From Seison nebaliae (Eukaryota > Rotifera > Pararotatoria > Seisonacea > Seisonidae), in NCBI GenBank assembly GCA_023231475.1, contig JALJEE010002398.1, positions 1-31,985 of the forward strand: a DNA stretch of 31,985 nucleotides, read 5' to 3'. The notes under the pieces are model-generated. The model worked only from the letters and a program-made list of their open reading frames with translations, was not told where the DNA came from and made no database searches. Both the position numbers and the translations under genes were made by a program. This document shows positions 31,561 through 31,985 of the stretch, in pieces. Each line of letters starts with the position of its first letter. Position 1 is the first letter of the stretch.

Positions 31561-31985
31561 AAACGGTCAAAGAATACATTCATATCTAGAACAATTTATA
31601 TTCATCATTAAAATTGAATTAAAAATTGTAAAAAAAATTTATAATTTAAAAAAATAACAGACCAAATAACAATAATTAAAAGAATTGAACAATAATTGAA
31701 TTATTAACCATTAAGTTAATTGTTAGTTCAAATATGGAAGAAAAAAATGAATGACTTGTTTTTCTCACTTGTTTTGTACTTTTACATTTTTTGAGTCAAC
31801 ATTTACCTAATAGGAAAACTTCTAGAAGAGAAAGACATGTACTCAAGTGGAATTCGTTCGAAATTTTTTTTGTTCTCTTTAAATATAACTTCGAATTCGA
31901 AAATTTCAGATGTATTTCTTATTTGGAGAATAATATCATATTCGGTTGGATCATGACTAGTTCGGACCCCATCATGTACCGTAAT
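31561..31985. other. AT-rich window end
   Basis: No coding or RNA feature is seen up to the window edge. It probably holds the 3' untranslated region of the preceding ORF. Confidence 0.5.

Overview
The window is nuclear DNA from a metazoan, most likely an invertebrate with a small, AT-rich genome. The animal signs are split genes, SLC16-type and hnRNP L-type families, mitochondrial ribosomal protein mL40, an endonuclease-type LINE, a FLYWCH remnant and a nuclear tRNA-Val. Most introns I could place by reading frame are 43-55 nt long with GT..AG ends. I cannot tell from sequence alone whether it is a mite, a rotifer or another compact-genome animal.

Layout, left to right. 1-1935 is AT-rich and holds a broken coding fragment near 520-695. 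1936-2886 (+) is an unrecognised multi-exon gene. 3997-4599 (+) is SSU72. 5410-7884 (+) is an SLC16/MCT-like transporter. 8209-9111 (-) is an orphan glycoprotein with an FN3-like end. 9666-12629 (-) is an hnRNP L homologue with eight placed exons and one long intron. 13085-13894 (-) is mL40, divergent from SBDS (14317-15066, +). eIF4A follows (15666-16835, +). It is convergent with proteasome ATPase Rpt2/PSMC1 (17275-19081, -), which is divergent from DPH4/DNAJC24 (19258-19710, +). Two small ORFs overlapping by ATGA lie at 19808-20184 (+). Mevalonate kinase (20435-21791, +) is convergent with proteasome beta-7/PSMB4 (21914-22633, -). A tRNA-Val lies at 23028-23100 (-). 23300-25910 is a transposon graveyard: a FLYWCH remnant, a decayed LINE and the 3' end of a second LINE. 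Then come an unrecognised acidic protein (26182-26652, -), a bubblegum-type acyl-CoA synthetase (26927-29345, -), a long sparse region and a two-helix membrane ORF (31159-31560, +).

The recognised genes are mostly housekeeping: mRNA 3'-end and splicing factors (SSU72, hnRNP L), translation (mL40, SBDS, eIF4A, DPH4, tRNA-Val), protein turnover (Rpt2, PSMB4) and lipid metabolism (MVK, ACSBG). They are tightly packed in divergent and convergent pairs.

The points most worth a second look are: a CA repeat in the sense strand of the only long intron of the hnRNP L gene, whose protein family binds CA repeats; an ATGA-overlapping pair of small ORFs; two distant fragments that share a short coding block with mainly synonymous differences; and LINE 3' ends that lie head-to-tail across TAA tails.
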